From contig KV918797.1 in the NCBI GenBank assembly GCA_002049455.2, forward strand, positions 310,001-374,000: a stretch of DNA of 64,000 nucleotides, given 5' to 3'. Below the pieces are notes generated by a model. The model had not been told where the DNA came from, ran no database searches, and worked only from the letters and a program-made list of their open reading frames with translations. The DNA is from Porphyra umbilicalis. Lineage: Eukaryota > Rhodophyta > Bangiophyceae > Bangiales > Bangiaceae. The position numbers and the translations under genes are program-made. Within the stretch, counting starts at the first letter, position 1; every line of letters begins with the position of its first letter. Shown here piece by piece: positions 1 through 10,372 of the stretch.

Positions 1-383
1 CGGGTGGCGCCAAGCCACCCGTCATCCCCGCGGATGCGCGACCGCTCAAGGCGGGGCGACCCACGCCGCATGCGGTACACTGCCGGTGGCAGGCTGAACC
101 TGCCACGCAAAACCGGCAGCGCCGCGCCACGTGAGGGTGCCAGCGCGCGGACGCTTACTGGAGTTGCATGCACTTTGTCTGCTTTGGGGCAATTCCTGCT
201 TTGGAGAGGCAGTGCGCGACAGGTGCGCGCGGACGCGCGGGGTAGGCGCCGGCCCGAGGATGCGCCGCAGGGCGCACGCCCAAGCCGCGGCTCGCCCTCG
301 CGCCCTTTATTAGGACGCCACTCGGCTGGGGACTAGCCCCGCCGAGTGGGGTATCAAGAGAACGCTTTTCTTTTATGGTAGCA
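1..383 (+). promoter_or_regulatory. Candidate left LTR/leader of the Copia fossil
   Basis: This stretch precedes gag. It holds two clean hairpins: 2-20 (GGGTGG/CCACCC) and 318-349 (CCACTCGGC...GCCGAGTGG with an inner GGGG/CCCC pair). At 376-383 TGGTAGCA matches the first eight bases expected of a primer-binding site for initiator-Met tRNA; the match does not continue. With no second LTR to compare, the LTR limits cannot be set. Confidence 0.3.
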
Positions 384-703
384 AGCCCTCTCCTTTTCGT
401 CTCTGTGGATCAGACCGTGCCTGGCGCGCGGTTGCCGGTGTCTCCGTGCTCTCCTGCCGTTGCTCTTGGTGGTGGAGGCCAGACCCCGTAGCGCCCCCGG
501 CTTGGCCGGTCGAGCCTGTTGTGCGTGCGCGCGTGCTGCGCCGTGTGGCCGCTTTGGAGCGGTGTGTCCCCCCCCCCCCCCCCGCCGTTGTCGCCATGGC
601 TTTCCGTGGTTCCCGTGGGGCCGTGTCCTTCCCCTCGCCCCCTGCTCCGCCTCCGCCTCCCTCCAATATTGTGCGCTCTCTTCCCTGCTCCCGTCTCTTT
701 GTC

Positions 704-1640
704 ATGTCGGGCGCCACCGCCGAGACGGTCGCGTCGTCGGCCGATGCTGGCCTTCGGGACGGTCACTCGCATGCCCCTTCCTGGGCGGGGCCCGACGGCT
801 TCCACAAGTATGAATATGACATGCTGGTATGGCAGTACCTGACAACCCTGCCCACGGACAAGAAAGGCGGCGTCATGCGCATGGCCCTCACAAGCGTGGC
901 GGCTGAAGCGGCGCGACAGGTCAGTGTCGTCGATCTCATCACGACCACCGGCCACGAGACGCTACTTGGCGTGCTCCGCATGTCTTTTGGCGGCAGCGAC
1001 GGACAGCGCAGGCACGCAGCTTACCGCCGCCTGCGCGGGCTGTATCGCGGCGACAAGTCCATGGAGGAGTCCCTGGCCGCGATGGGCGTCACGCTCGCCG
1101 ACTGCCGTAACCACGGCTATGCCATGTCGGCCAAGATGGGTGCGGCCATTACGCTGGACCAGGCGGATCTCGACGCCAGCCAGCAGGCATCCACGACAGC
1201 GTTGGCCGCGTCCCTGGGCGGGCCGGCTGGATCGGACGATGGCGCGATTGCCACGGCTCTGCGGGACCTGTGGGGCGGCAAGGCGGTGCTGAAGTCGTCC
1301 CCCGGGGCGGCCATGATGGTCATTACCTACGCGCAGCACCAGGCGCTGACAGCCCGTCAGACTACGCCGCGCCCTCGTCCGCGCGGCTCGCGCTGGGCGC
1401 CGACTAAGGACGGGGACATCGAATGCTGGCATTGTGGCATCACCGGCCACATCCGCAGGGACTGCCACAAGCGCCTGGCGAAGGAGAAGGCCCAGGGTGC
1501 CGCGGGTGGCGTGGGTGGCGGGAATGGCCCCGGGGGGTCGCCTGCCCTCGCTGACCGGGCTGATGGGGGCGGGGGCGAGGCGACGTACGCCGTCACGCAC
1601 AAGTGCCACCTGGTGCTGGCGAGGGCGGGGGGGGTCAACG
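704..1640 (+). pseudogene. Copia gag part (zinc-knuckle nucleocapsid)
   Basis: This is the gag remnant of the Copia fossil. The frame becomes protein-like from the ATG at 704, with a helical region typical of Ty1/Copia gag. A CCHC zinc knuckle (CWHCGITGHIRRDCHK) lies near 1424-1471, followed by a Gly-rich linker. The beginning of the protease region, VILDIGA, follows near 1670. In the family, Gag forms the virus-like particle and the knuckle binds element RNA. An in-frame GC-rich extension upstream of 704 has low-complexity translation and is probably not coding. Confidence 0.7.
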
Positions 1641-1779
1641 CCTTTTCGGAGGACCCGGTTGGACATGTCATCCTTGACATCGGGGCCACGGCGACCTTTG
1701 CGGGCATGGCCTAGGTGGCCGCCTACGTGGCGCGCCTGGACTCTGCGTCTCGGCCGGAGAACCGGTCTGTAGACGCGTC

Positions 1780-3000
1780 GTGTCTACTTTTGGCGGCGAA
1801 GCGTCGCCGCGCGCCGTAGAGCAAGTCACCCCGCCCATCCGCGTCGGCGACCGACGGTGCCACGTCACGACCTGGGTGGTGGTGGGCTCTTTCCCTTTTC
1901 TCCTTAGCCACGCCTCGCTGGCGTCCATGGGGGCCGTCCTCGACGTCCACGCTTGGCGCATGCTGATCTCCTCGCCCACCGCGGCGGTGGCCCTGGCCCT
2001 GTCCGGCGTAGGGCACCTGATTTTCAATGCGCTGACCGGATTTGGCACGGAGGCGGTCCGCCTGGCCGTGTCGGTGGACGTGCACCTCGTGTTGGTAGCT
2101 CTTCTGACGAAGAACGTGACCGGCCTGGACCGGGCGGTGCGCAAGCTCCACACTCAGTACGGGCATTGTGCTGCTGCGTGGCTCATCGGCCTGCTCAGGA
2201 ACCAGGGTGTCCCGGACCCGGAGGTGTTCCGCGCTGTCGTCACGGCAGTGGTCTCGTGTGACGCCTGCCGCCGCGACGCTCCGCGGCCGCCCCGCCCGCT
2301 CGTCTCCATCCCGCGGTCGTTGCTGTTCAATGACACTGTGGCGGTCGATCTGGCGTACATTTCCCCGGACGCGACGTTTCTGCACATGGTGGACGTGGGC
2401 TCGTGGTTCAGCAAGGCCGTGGCCATCGCCAACAAAAAGACGGCCACGGAGACCCGGGTCATGCTGGCCGGGTGGCTGGTGCACCACGGCGCCCCGCGCG
2501 CGATCCTGGCGGACTTGGCGCTGAGCTTGACAGCGCTCTGTTCCGGTCCATGACAGAGCGGTTCAACGTCGTGGCGCTGTCAACGGCGGGCCAAGTACAC
2601 CACTCCAATGGCATTGTCGAGCGGCACAACCAGACGCTCAAAGCGATGGTGCGCCGGCTGCAGCGGGACCACCCGGCGGCACCCCTGCAGGAGCTTCTGG
2701 ACCTCGCCTGTCTGGCTAAGAACAGCATGAGCATCCACCACAGCGCGTCGCCGTTCCAGCTCATGTGCGGCTCGGTGCGTCGGCTGCCTGCTGCCCTGAC
2801 GGACTCGCTGCCGGCCCTCGGGGACCGTCGTGTGCCGGGCGACGATGCTCTGCGCACGCACCTTTCCCTGCTGCATGCCGCTCGGGCGGCGCACACCCAG
2901 TCGGAAGCGGATGTGTCGCTGCGGTGTGCTCCCGCACGGAACGCCTCTGATGTCCCCCCGTGGCGGTGGGCGGTAGGCGACGTGGTAAACTACTGGACCG
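1780..3000 (+). pseudogene. Copia integrase part
   Basis: An N-terminal zinc-binding HHCC-type segment (HTQYGHC...CDAC) lies near 2150-2275. The integrase catalytic core follows, with the VAVDLAYI and MVDVGSWFSKAV segments. A C-terminal part around NGIVERHNQTLK (near 2610-2645) supplies the glutamate region of the DDE triad. The downstream stretch to about 3900 is Ser/Ala/Pro-rich, as in the linker between integrase and reverse transcriptase in this family. The part belongs to the broken Copia element. Confidence 0.75.
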
Positions 3001-4079
3001 GGGGGGTCCACTTCTCGCCGGGTGCCTCGGAGGGGCCCGCCCACTTCACGGACGTGGGGGTCGCCAAGGACGCCGTCCGGCTCCAGCACGGAAACCGCTG
3101 GGTGACCCGGCACGGTCGCCAGGTGCGGCCGGTGGTCTCGGCGGCGGTGGCTTTCAACGAGCCGGCGGCTCCCCCGGCGCACGCCGAGGGGGCCTCAGCC
3201 TCGTCCTTGGACTCGGCCTCGTCGTCAGGGTCGTCGTCTGACTCGGAGGCGGACGCCCCCTCGCCCTCCTCCGACGCCACGGCGTCCATGTTGGCGGGTG
3301 CTCGGGCTGCGCTACGGCGTGTGGGGTCACCCCCGCCGGCCGCTCCCCCCGTGCCGTCGGCTTGGGCGGGACGCACCAGGCAGGGCAGCAACCGCCGTTT
3401 CTCGGCGCTCCCGACCAATGCCAATGGGTCCGCCGAGGCGGCCTTGCTCTCCCGTCGCCTCGCTGGGCAGGGCGGGCTGGCGGAATACGCGGTCGGGTTG
3501 ACGATATCGGACAGTGACCTGGCGCCAGGGCCGGGGGCCGCTGCGTCTCGCCTTCGCCGGCACAAAGGCATCTTTCAGGCCTTGTTTCGCTGCCTGGTCG
3601 CCTCTCAGACCGCATTTGACGCCGACTGGGTGCCCCTCCTTCCAGGCGAGGCGGGCGGGCCGCCCGCCGCTACGCCCCTCTCGGCTGTCTCCCCGGGCGA
3701 TGCGCCCGACGCCGTCGCTCACGCCCACCGCCTCTACGCATTCCTGGTGGGGCGCGTCGAGGCTTCTTTTCTCCCGGGGGCGGGGCGAGACGCGCGTCTG
3801 TGGCGCAGTTACGTGCAGCTGCGCGCCAACCTGGGTGCCTGCGCCCCCACTCCCCGCAACGACGCCGTCAACCACGCGCTCCGCCTGTACGACGTCTCGA
3901 TTGAGCACATCACCGAGTAGTGCCCGGCGGGTGCCCTGCGCAACCTCCGCCGCGGCTGCGCCCGAGTGCGCCCCCTCCTCGCCGTTGCCGGTTCCGACTC
4001 GCTTGCCGCCGCTTTGCGCCGCTCGTCGGCATCCGCGCACGCGGTCCTTGCCACGCGCCGACAGCTGCGCCGGAGCGCC

Positions 4080-4560
4080 GAGGTTCCCGTCGCCACGGCC
4101 GGCCACGCCTGGGACGGTGCCATGGCCGACAAGCTGGCAACATGGGCGGACCTGTCGGTTTCGAGGAAGTGCCGTTCGGGGGCCAGCGGGTCCTGTCCAC
4201 CCGCTGGGTGCTCACCCCCGAAGGAGCCCGAGTCGCCCACTGCCACGCCACGGCGCAAGGCGCGCCTGGTAGCTCGCGGCTTCGAGGACCCCGACAAGGA
4301 CACAGTCGACAGCACCTCTCCGACGGCGGCGCGCGCCACCCTGCGTGGGTTCTTCTCGGAGCTGGCGTCGCGGGGGTGCCTGCCGCGTATGATCGATGTG
4401 CGCACTGCATTCTTGCAGGGCATGCCCCTGGTCGGACCGGCGGTCGTGTATGTGCAGCCGCCGCCGCAGTCTGGCGCGCCGGCGGGGGTCGTTTGGCGCC
4501 TGCGCAAATGCGCCTACGGCCTGACCGACGCCCCCCGCCGCTGGTACGAGAGCGTGCTCG
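4080..4560 (+). pseudogene. Copia reverse transcriptase part
   Basis: This is the N-terminal half of a Copia reverse transcriptase, with motifs KARLVARGF, MIDVRTAFLQG, VVYVQPPP and CAYGLTDAPRRWYE. These are diagnostic for Ty1/Copia as opposed to Gypsy. The palm YxDD motif and RNase H were not seen. From about 4560 the sequence changes character. Confidence 0.8.
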
Positions 4561-5404
4561 TCAGACGAAGCTGGCGGAGCCGGCAGCAAAGGCAGTGGCG
4601 GTCGCGATGGCAACAATGTTGTCGACAACCGACAACACGGCGGCTGTTAACGATAGGGATGCGGCAGGGGGCGCGTCGGTGTCTACAGGGGACACGTGGG
4701 CACCAACTACCACGCAGCCAGCGATGTCGTCGCCGACGTCTGACATAATGGCGGCGGCCAACGACGCAGACGCTTCGGCGGGCACATTGGTGATGACGGC
4801 GGACTCTTTTGTGGAAGCGACGCCGGTGACTCCGGGGGCCACGCACTTGGTCACGGCGCAGGCGCCAACGACGACGCCGCCGCCGACGTCGTCGCGGACT
4901 ACAGCCAACAAGGCGGCGGCCAAAGAAAGGGACCTGGAAAATGACGTTCCACATCGGACAGCCGGCGCGACGAGCCCCCCTCGCCCACCGCCGCCCACCC
5001 CGCAGGCGCGATGGAAGATGGCGCTCAGCGGGGTGGCGTGCACCCGGCGGTACGGCTCGTGTCGCGCGGCGCGCGGGGACGGTGGAAGGGCGGCACGACG
5101 CCCGGCGGGTGCGCGTTCCGGGACCGAGAACGGCACTGGGGGCAGGTGAGGGGGGGGAGCGGGGGGGGGGTGGGGGGGCAGCGTGTCTGCGTGTGGGTGC
5201 GCTGGCCTGGGGGGGCGGGCGTTGAAAAAGCGGCGCCGCCGTCGGAGGCGCGCCGCTCCGGTCCACGAGTGCGGCGGTCGGCACAAGGAGCAGAGGGCGG
5301 TGGGTAGGAGGGGGTGGGGCGGCCGTACCGGTCGGCGCTCGTGGCCTGGGTGGGGCGGGGGGCGCACGTGCGGCCGCCGCCGAGGGGGGCCCGCGCGGCC
5401 GCCG
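4561..5404. other. GC-rich stretch, no recognised gene
   Basis: Frames are open here but the translations are Thr/Ala/Pro-rich low complexity, for example two loose copies of a 'TAAVNDRDA...TTTQPAMSSPTSD' type segment near 4630-4850. G-runs follow at 5150-5190. No domain, TIR or LTR was recognised. Confidence 0.4.
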
Positions 5405-5610
5405 TGAGACCTGACAAATAAATGATCAGATCTGACTGAGTGAGCTGGGAAGTATATAATGAGACCTCACCAATAAATGATGAGACCTGACTGAGTGAGC
5501 TGAGAAGTAAATAATGGGACCTGACAAATAAATAATGAGCCCTGACTGAGTGAGCTGAGAAGTAAATGATGAGACCTGACAAATAAATAATGAGACCTGA
5601 CTGAGTCGTC
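5405..5610. repeat. 55-bp tandem repeat, about 3.8 copies
   Basis: The block CTGACTGAGTGAGCTG starts at 5432, 5487 and 5542, and its CTGACTGAGT beginning recurs at 5597, giving an exact 55-bp period. The units also share GAGACCTGACAAATAAAT. The repeat is AT-rich compared with its surroundings and non-coding. Confidence 0.95.
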
Positions 5611-5676
5611 GTGGACGAAAGACCAGCCGGCAGCAGCCAATGACCATGATAGGGCGATGGGAATGTTAGTGGCGAA

Positions 5677-6429
5677 AAGGGGTTGTCATGGATATATCCC
5701 TGAAGAATATATCCATGCATTATATCCGTATCCACTTCGGATACGCGCCGGGGACGAATATTCTAAATGTATTATGAGAAAGAGAGAAGAGGATATATCT
5801 ATCCTGTCCGACAAAAATTGCAAGATTATATCAGATCCGTATTCAAGATATAAGAGGCAGGATACAGGGATATATAAGATTATTAAACTTCTTGGGCCGA
5901 CAGAATTCCGGTACAACGCGGTCCACCTCTCTTTTCCCAGTCCGACCATCGGGAGATTCATGTGCGAGCATGTTCCAGCGACAAGTGGCTATCCCGCCCG
6001 ACCCGGAAGAGACCGTTCAAGCACACGACTCGGCCCGCTTGCGATATCAGCAAAGTGTGACACGAGTTTCAGAACGGTCTATCTGACGACCGTTTACAAA
6101 AACGGCGGGGAACTGCCTGGACCGCGCCCGTTGGGGCGCACACATCAAATGTGAATATCATTTCGTACTTGACGTCCATTTAGCACTCAACAAGTGCCTG
6201 AATGGCGTCTTTCGCTGGCCTTAATTGTGCGGCCGGACGGACTTGTAGGAATATAATCGGATACGATAATCGTACTCAGATACGGATATAATCTACGTAA
6301 TAATCCGGTTTCGGAGGCAGATATCCGCATCCGGATCTTAGTTAAGCGATTTATCCGTAATCAGATACACCGCATCGGCGTGTATCCGTATCCTATTTCG
6401 CCTCGAAATGCATATCCTGACAACCCCTG
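5677..6429. mobile_element. Non-autonomous hAT-type element (753 bp)
   Basis: The terminal inverted repeats read AGGGGTTGTCATGGATAT at the left end and CAGGGGTTGTCAGGATAT (reverse complement of the right end). The element is bordered by a perfect 8-bp duplication, GTGGCGAA, at 5669-5676 and 6430-6437. An 8-bp target duplication with a CAGGG-type end is characteristic of hAT. The interior is AT-rich, full of GGATAT/ATATCC palindromes, and encodes no transposase, so it would depend on an enzyme made elsewhere. Confidence 0.85.
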
Positions 6430-6437
6430 GTGGCGAA

Positions 6438-6825
6438 GGAACACTCGTTCGTGCAAAGCAAGCCGCTGATGCCGTTGGCCGCGGGCACAGCCGAGACGTG
6501 GCCGACGGCATTGCCAACGACCCATGTGACAGGGGGGATGCACACACGTAACGCGGTGGTGGCCATGTTGCTACTGATGGCGAGCATACACACATCGACC
6601 ACGACGGCACAGGGGAGAAGGAATCCGTAAATGTTGTACCGTGCAAGTTGGCCGTCTCGGGGGTGATGTGTCTGTCTCGAATCGCGGTGATAAATTGCCT
6701 ATCTCAGACGCCGAAGATCTCAGCTCCTTTCAGGCGCTCTGCCTTTTTCTTGCTCACCTGAAGGACTCCCGAGCCGTTCTGACCTGTCATGCCCGCACAC
6801 TAGCGATAGTAAGCAACTCGGGGTT
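6438..6825. other. Unassigned sequence between hAT element and JmjC pseudogene
   Basis: Mixed-composition DNA. A 66-codon plus-strand frame crosses the right hAT border and a 102-codon frame begins at 6641, but neither has a recognisable domain. The upstream part of the JmjC gene may lie here. Confidence 0.3.
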
Positions 6826-8562
6826 ATGGTTGCTGTCGCGAGCGCCCAAAACTGCAATACGTCCGGAGTGGGTGGCGGCTCTGAGGTGCCCGCTCACAAG
6901 CTGGGGTCTTTACGGCAGTGCGTCAAGCAGTTCCACTCAGCACCCGTAAATGAATCAGCAACGGTGCCTGAATTTGTACTGTACAGTCTGATTCGATCAC
7001 AAAGTGGGTCAATTCGGACTTGTGGTGCGCACGTGTTCCGCATGGTAGCACCCGAGAAACGTCCTGTGTTCAGTCGTATGCCAAAGCAACTGTCTGAAGA
7101 CAAGATCAGGGTGCGGGTTCAAACCTTTCCACAGTTCCCGACCATTGTGTGCGACGCATTCTATGGAAAACCTGCGGCAGACCCTAGCGTTAAGCTCCAA
7201 GAGTTACGTGCTCAGCTGCCGTCGGAACAATATAGGCGGTGGTCAGGTGCGGAGATCAACACTCATGTCAGCGAGAGTGCTGACGCCCTTCGAGCGGAGT
7301 AAACACACATTGATGTGAAACGCTTCCTCAGCATCGTGAATGATTCGAGCTTGACATGGGTGAGACGGACATCCTCTACTGGGAACGAAAAGATTGTGTT
7401 GGGGGGTGATCCAAAACCAATCAATGTGTACTATCTCTCAGATATGTCACCTCGCAACGAGGATGGATGCGGCAGGAGCCTTGGTGACCCTGCGTGTACC
7501 GCCGTCGCGGCTCGTGTTCCTCCTCGCCAGCGATTTGAAAATCCACGCACACTAAACCACCACACCATACTCGGGGCCGCATCTACCTACAAAGTAATTA
7601 ACAACAACTTGCTCTACATTGGTTCCAGAGCCTCCCACTTCAGCTAGCACATGCAGGACATTCTACTACAATCCACATCGTACTTGCATAAGGGCACCAA
7701 CAAGTTCTGTTTTTATATTCCTGCTCCCGAACGTCCGCGAGCGGAGCGCTTCATGCGCGAACACATGGACCCGGCTGTACTGGCAGCGGCTGGAGGAGAT
7801 GTACGGGAGGTACTCGCCGTGAAAGCATGCCTGTGGCCTTTGACTCTTTTTCTAGCGCATGGCGTCCGCGTCGAATTCCACAAGATGGGGACTGGTGACT
7901 TTGTTGTATCGGGGGACGGAGTACTGCAAGGTGGCTTCAACGGGGGACCAAACATAGCCTTCGCGGTGAGCCTGGCATGCACCGGGTTGCTCTCGCTTGC
8001 GATAGAACATATCGCGCACTGGCGTACGAAGCTCACAATCCACATCCCTTTCGAAACGTTACTGGTGCTTGCGGCTCAGAAGCTAGCCGATAGGGAGTGG
8101 TGATGCGGCAACGCAAAGACCAATGAATCGTGGGAGCCAGAAGAGTTCAAACGCGATGTGGTCGGAATGGTGTCGTACTTGGAAGAATTCCTCAACGATG
8201 TCCTCTACTGCAATGAAATGGATTCCCAACCATGCTGGGGGGGGAAAAAGCCCACTGCTGTGGCCATGGAAAGCGCATCACGAGCTGTCCAACAGTTTAT
8301 CGTTGACAGTGCGATCCAGCCGGACAATGAGCTCTTGAAGCTCCCGAACGAGATAAAGAGAACTGCTACAGACTACTCTGTCGACGGCGCGTCATGCCCA
8401 CACCGTCGGCGGTTCTGCAATCGCACTTCTTTTGTTACTTTCAAGCAATTTGAGGGCGACACAGTGTGGTGCCCCATCGAAACCGCAGCCTACGACTTGG
8501 AATGGCCGGTCGGGGATCTGGCGACACAATTTTTCGGTTCGGGTGGCATGTCCAACGGCTAA
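6826..8562 (+). pseudogene. JmjC-domain (histone demethylase-like) pseudogene
   Basis: One reading frame stays coherent for 1.7 kb but carries three stops: TAA 7300-7302, TAG 7645-7647 and TGA 8101-8103. Around 7600-7975 it aligns with the JmjC core. LLYIGSRASHFS precedes HMQD where active KDM4/5-type enzymes have SxFxWHxED; LLQSTSYLHKG and FCFYIP follow. TGDFVVSGDGVLQGGFNGG stands where the family has GEFVVTFPxxYHAGFNHG. Active JmjC proteins are Fe(II)/2-oxoglutarate lysine demethylases using HxE...H. Here His 7648 is kept, but the acidic ligand is Gln and the third ligand (7927-7929) is Gln, so catalysis is unlikely even without the stops. The TAG falls on the conserved Trp codon. The start upstream of 6826 and the function of the C-terminal part are unknown. 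Confidence 0.7.
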
Positions 8563-8890
8563 GAAAACGAGAATCAAGCTCACACGGCCAAGTCCCAGGC
8601 CTGTGTATTAATGTAATGATGCAAATTTACGAATTCGGGAGGGGCCTCGCCCCTGGTGCACTCAGGCGAGATCACTGTCAGCGCGGAATGGTGAGTACAG
8701 CAGCGACCGGCCTCGACGTCCGAGGTTGAATGTTTCTGCACTGCGGCGAGGTGTTTTGAGACGATTTTTATTGGATAAGAGCCATGTCCGCATTGTTCTG
8801 CTTGTGTACCCGTGTGTTTCCAGCAATATGATTGGTTGGCGGTGGCCACTTCTCCCTTACACGCCCCCAGAGCACGTCCGGGGGCGGGAG
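8563..8890. other. Unassigned spacer
   Basis: No gene, TIR or repeat was recognised between the JmjC pseudogene and the GC-rich block. Confidence 0.3.
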
Positions 8891-10259
8891 AGACCCCAAC
8901 CGCCACTACGGATGCCGCAAGGGGCACCCCCGGCGGCCGGCGCCAAACCTCCGCCCTGTCGCCTGCGCGTTGGCCCCAACTCTGGTCGCGGCCTGCGCGG
9001 TGGCGGTGGTGATGGCGGTGGCCATGGCTTCGGAGAAGACCACGGAGGCTGAAGGAGAGGGGGGGGGGGGGGGGGCGGGGCGGCGGTGGGGCCGGCCGCT
9101 GTGGGTCGCGGCCGAGGCAGCGGACACGGCGGCGTCCACTGGCGCCGCCGAAGAGTGGCTGCGGTGTTGGAGGCCGCCGCAGGTACGTTAGGTGCGGGGG
9201 ACCGGCGGCGGCGGGGCGGCAAAGGTGGCGGCGGCAGGGCGCACCGGTGGCGGCCGCGGTTAGGCCAACCCGCCGGGACGGTCGGTCGCGCCGGCGCCTG
9301 GCGGCGGGATGACGGCGGCGGTTGGCGGCGGGCGGCGGGGGCTCGGCGGCGACATGTGGCAGCGAAGTGCCGGCGCGGCCCGCGGCCGACAACGGTTAGG
9401 CGGCAAGAAGCGGCGGCGGCAAGGAGCGGGATCGCGTCCGCGGCCTCCCTCCGCGGGGGGGCCGGAGGGGGCGGACGTGCGGGGGGGGTGCGCGGAGTCG
9501 GCGGCGGCGGCGGCAAGCCGCGGTGTTGTCGGGCGTTGCGGCGGCGTCCGCTGCCGCCGCCAAGCGTCGCCGCCGCCGCCGCCAATGCACAAGGCGACGG
9601 CGGCGGCAAGGGGCGGCGGGGATGCGGCGCTCTGCGACCGCGGCTGCCGCGTTAACGGCGCGGGGGGGGAAGCGGACGTGCGGAGGGTGTGCGCGGAGTC
9701 GGCGGCGGCGGCGGCGAGCCGCGGCGGTGTTAGGCGTTGCGACAGCGTCGGCCACCGCCGCCACGCGTCGCGTCCGCCGCCGCCGATGCACAAGGCGGTG
9801 GCGGCGGCAAGGGGCGGCGGTGATGCGGCGGTCGGCGGCCGCGGCTGCCACGTTGTCGGCGCGGGGGGGGGAACAGACGTGCTGGGGGGGTGCGCGGTGT
9901 CGGCGGTGTGGGCGGAAAGCCGTGGCGGCAGGCGGCGACAGAGACGCGGCGGCGGTGGTGGTCTCGTCGGCCAAGGAGGTGGGCGCGGCTGGAGGGAGGG
10001 GCGGTGTCGCCGGCGCCGCGTCGACCACGGGTGGGGGGCGGGCGCCAGCGGCTGCAAGGGACGGCGCCGCGGCAGCTGCCGCGGTTTTCGGGCCCGCAGG
10101 CGACAGGCACCCCGCGCGGGGCGGCGCCGCGGCAGCCGACGGGGGCAGCGACTCGGCGGCGGCGACTCGGCGAGGGTGCCTCGGCGCGGCCGGCCGCCGT
10201 CGGGCGACGGCGGGGCGACGGCGGCGGTGGCCGGCCGCAAGGTGCCGGGCTGCACCGGC
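8891..10259. repeat. CGG/GCC low-complexity block with a 201-bp tandem repeat
   Basis: The whole block is built of CGG/GCC triplets, so long frames are open on both strands and none is convincing. GACGTG(C) followed by a G-run and GTGCGCGG recurs at 9474, 9675 and 9876, an exact 201-bp period. Each unit contains ATGCACAAGGC. The exact multiple of three leaves room for a coding repeat of 67 residues, but composition alone can explain the open frames. Confidence 0.75.
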
Positions 10260-10372
10260 GGCGCAGTGGTTCTTATCGTGTGTTCACGCGCAAACGCATT
10301 TTTCTTGTAAAAAGCTCCGTAACAATTATTCGGACCGGCCTGCATCGTCGCGAAAATGTACCACTCTACTGG
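10260..10372 (+). repeat. Dispersed repeat, compact copy
   Basis: 10260-10318 matches the reverse complement of 13345-13403 (shared TGTTCACGCGCAAACGC and CTTGTAAAAAGCTCCG). 10338-10372 matches the reverse complement of about 12812-12852 (shared CATCGTCGCGAAAATGTACC). The two blocks are adjacent here but about 470 bp apart, in the same order, in the other copy. Confidence 0.65.

Larger units (their letters stand above)
1..4560 (+). mobile_element. Copia LTR retrotransposon fossil (GalEa/PyRE-like), broken
   Basis: The order of parts is gag with a CCHC zinc knuckle, the beginning of an aspartic protease, integrase, then reverse transcriptase. Integrase before reverse transcriptase defines Copia (Ty1). 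Copia-type reverse transcriptase motifs KARLVARGF, DVRTAFLQG and CAYGLTDAPRRWYE are visible near 4255-4555. The integrase style resembles the GalEa/PyRE branch known from crustaceans and Porphyra; that placement is from memory of the family and is an inference. The element is broken with several breaks. Recognisable element sequence stops at about 4560, and no right-hand LTR was recognised, so its age cannot be estimated. The left boundary is not resolved and may lie before the window. Confidence 0.82.
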
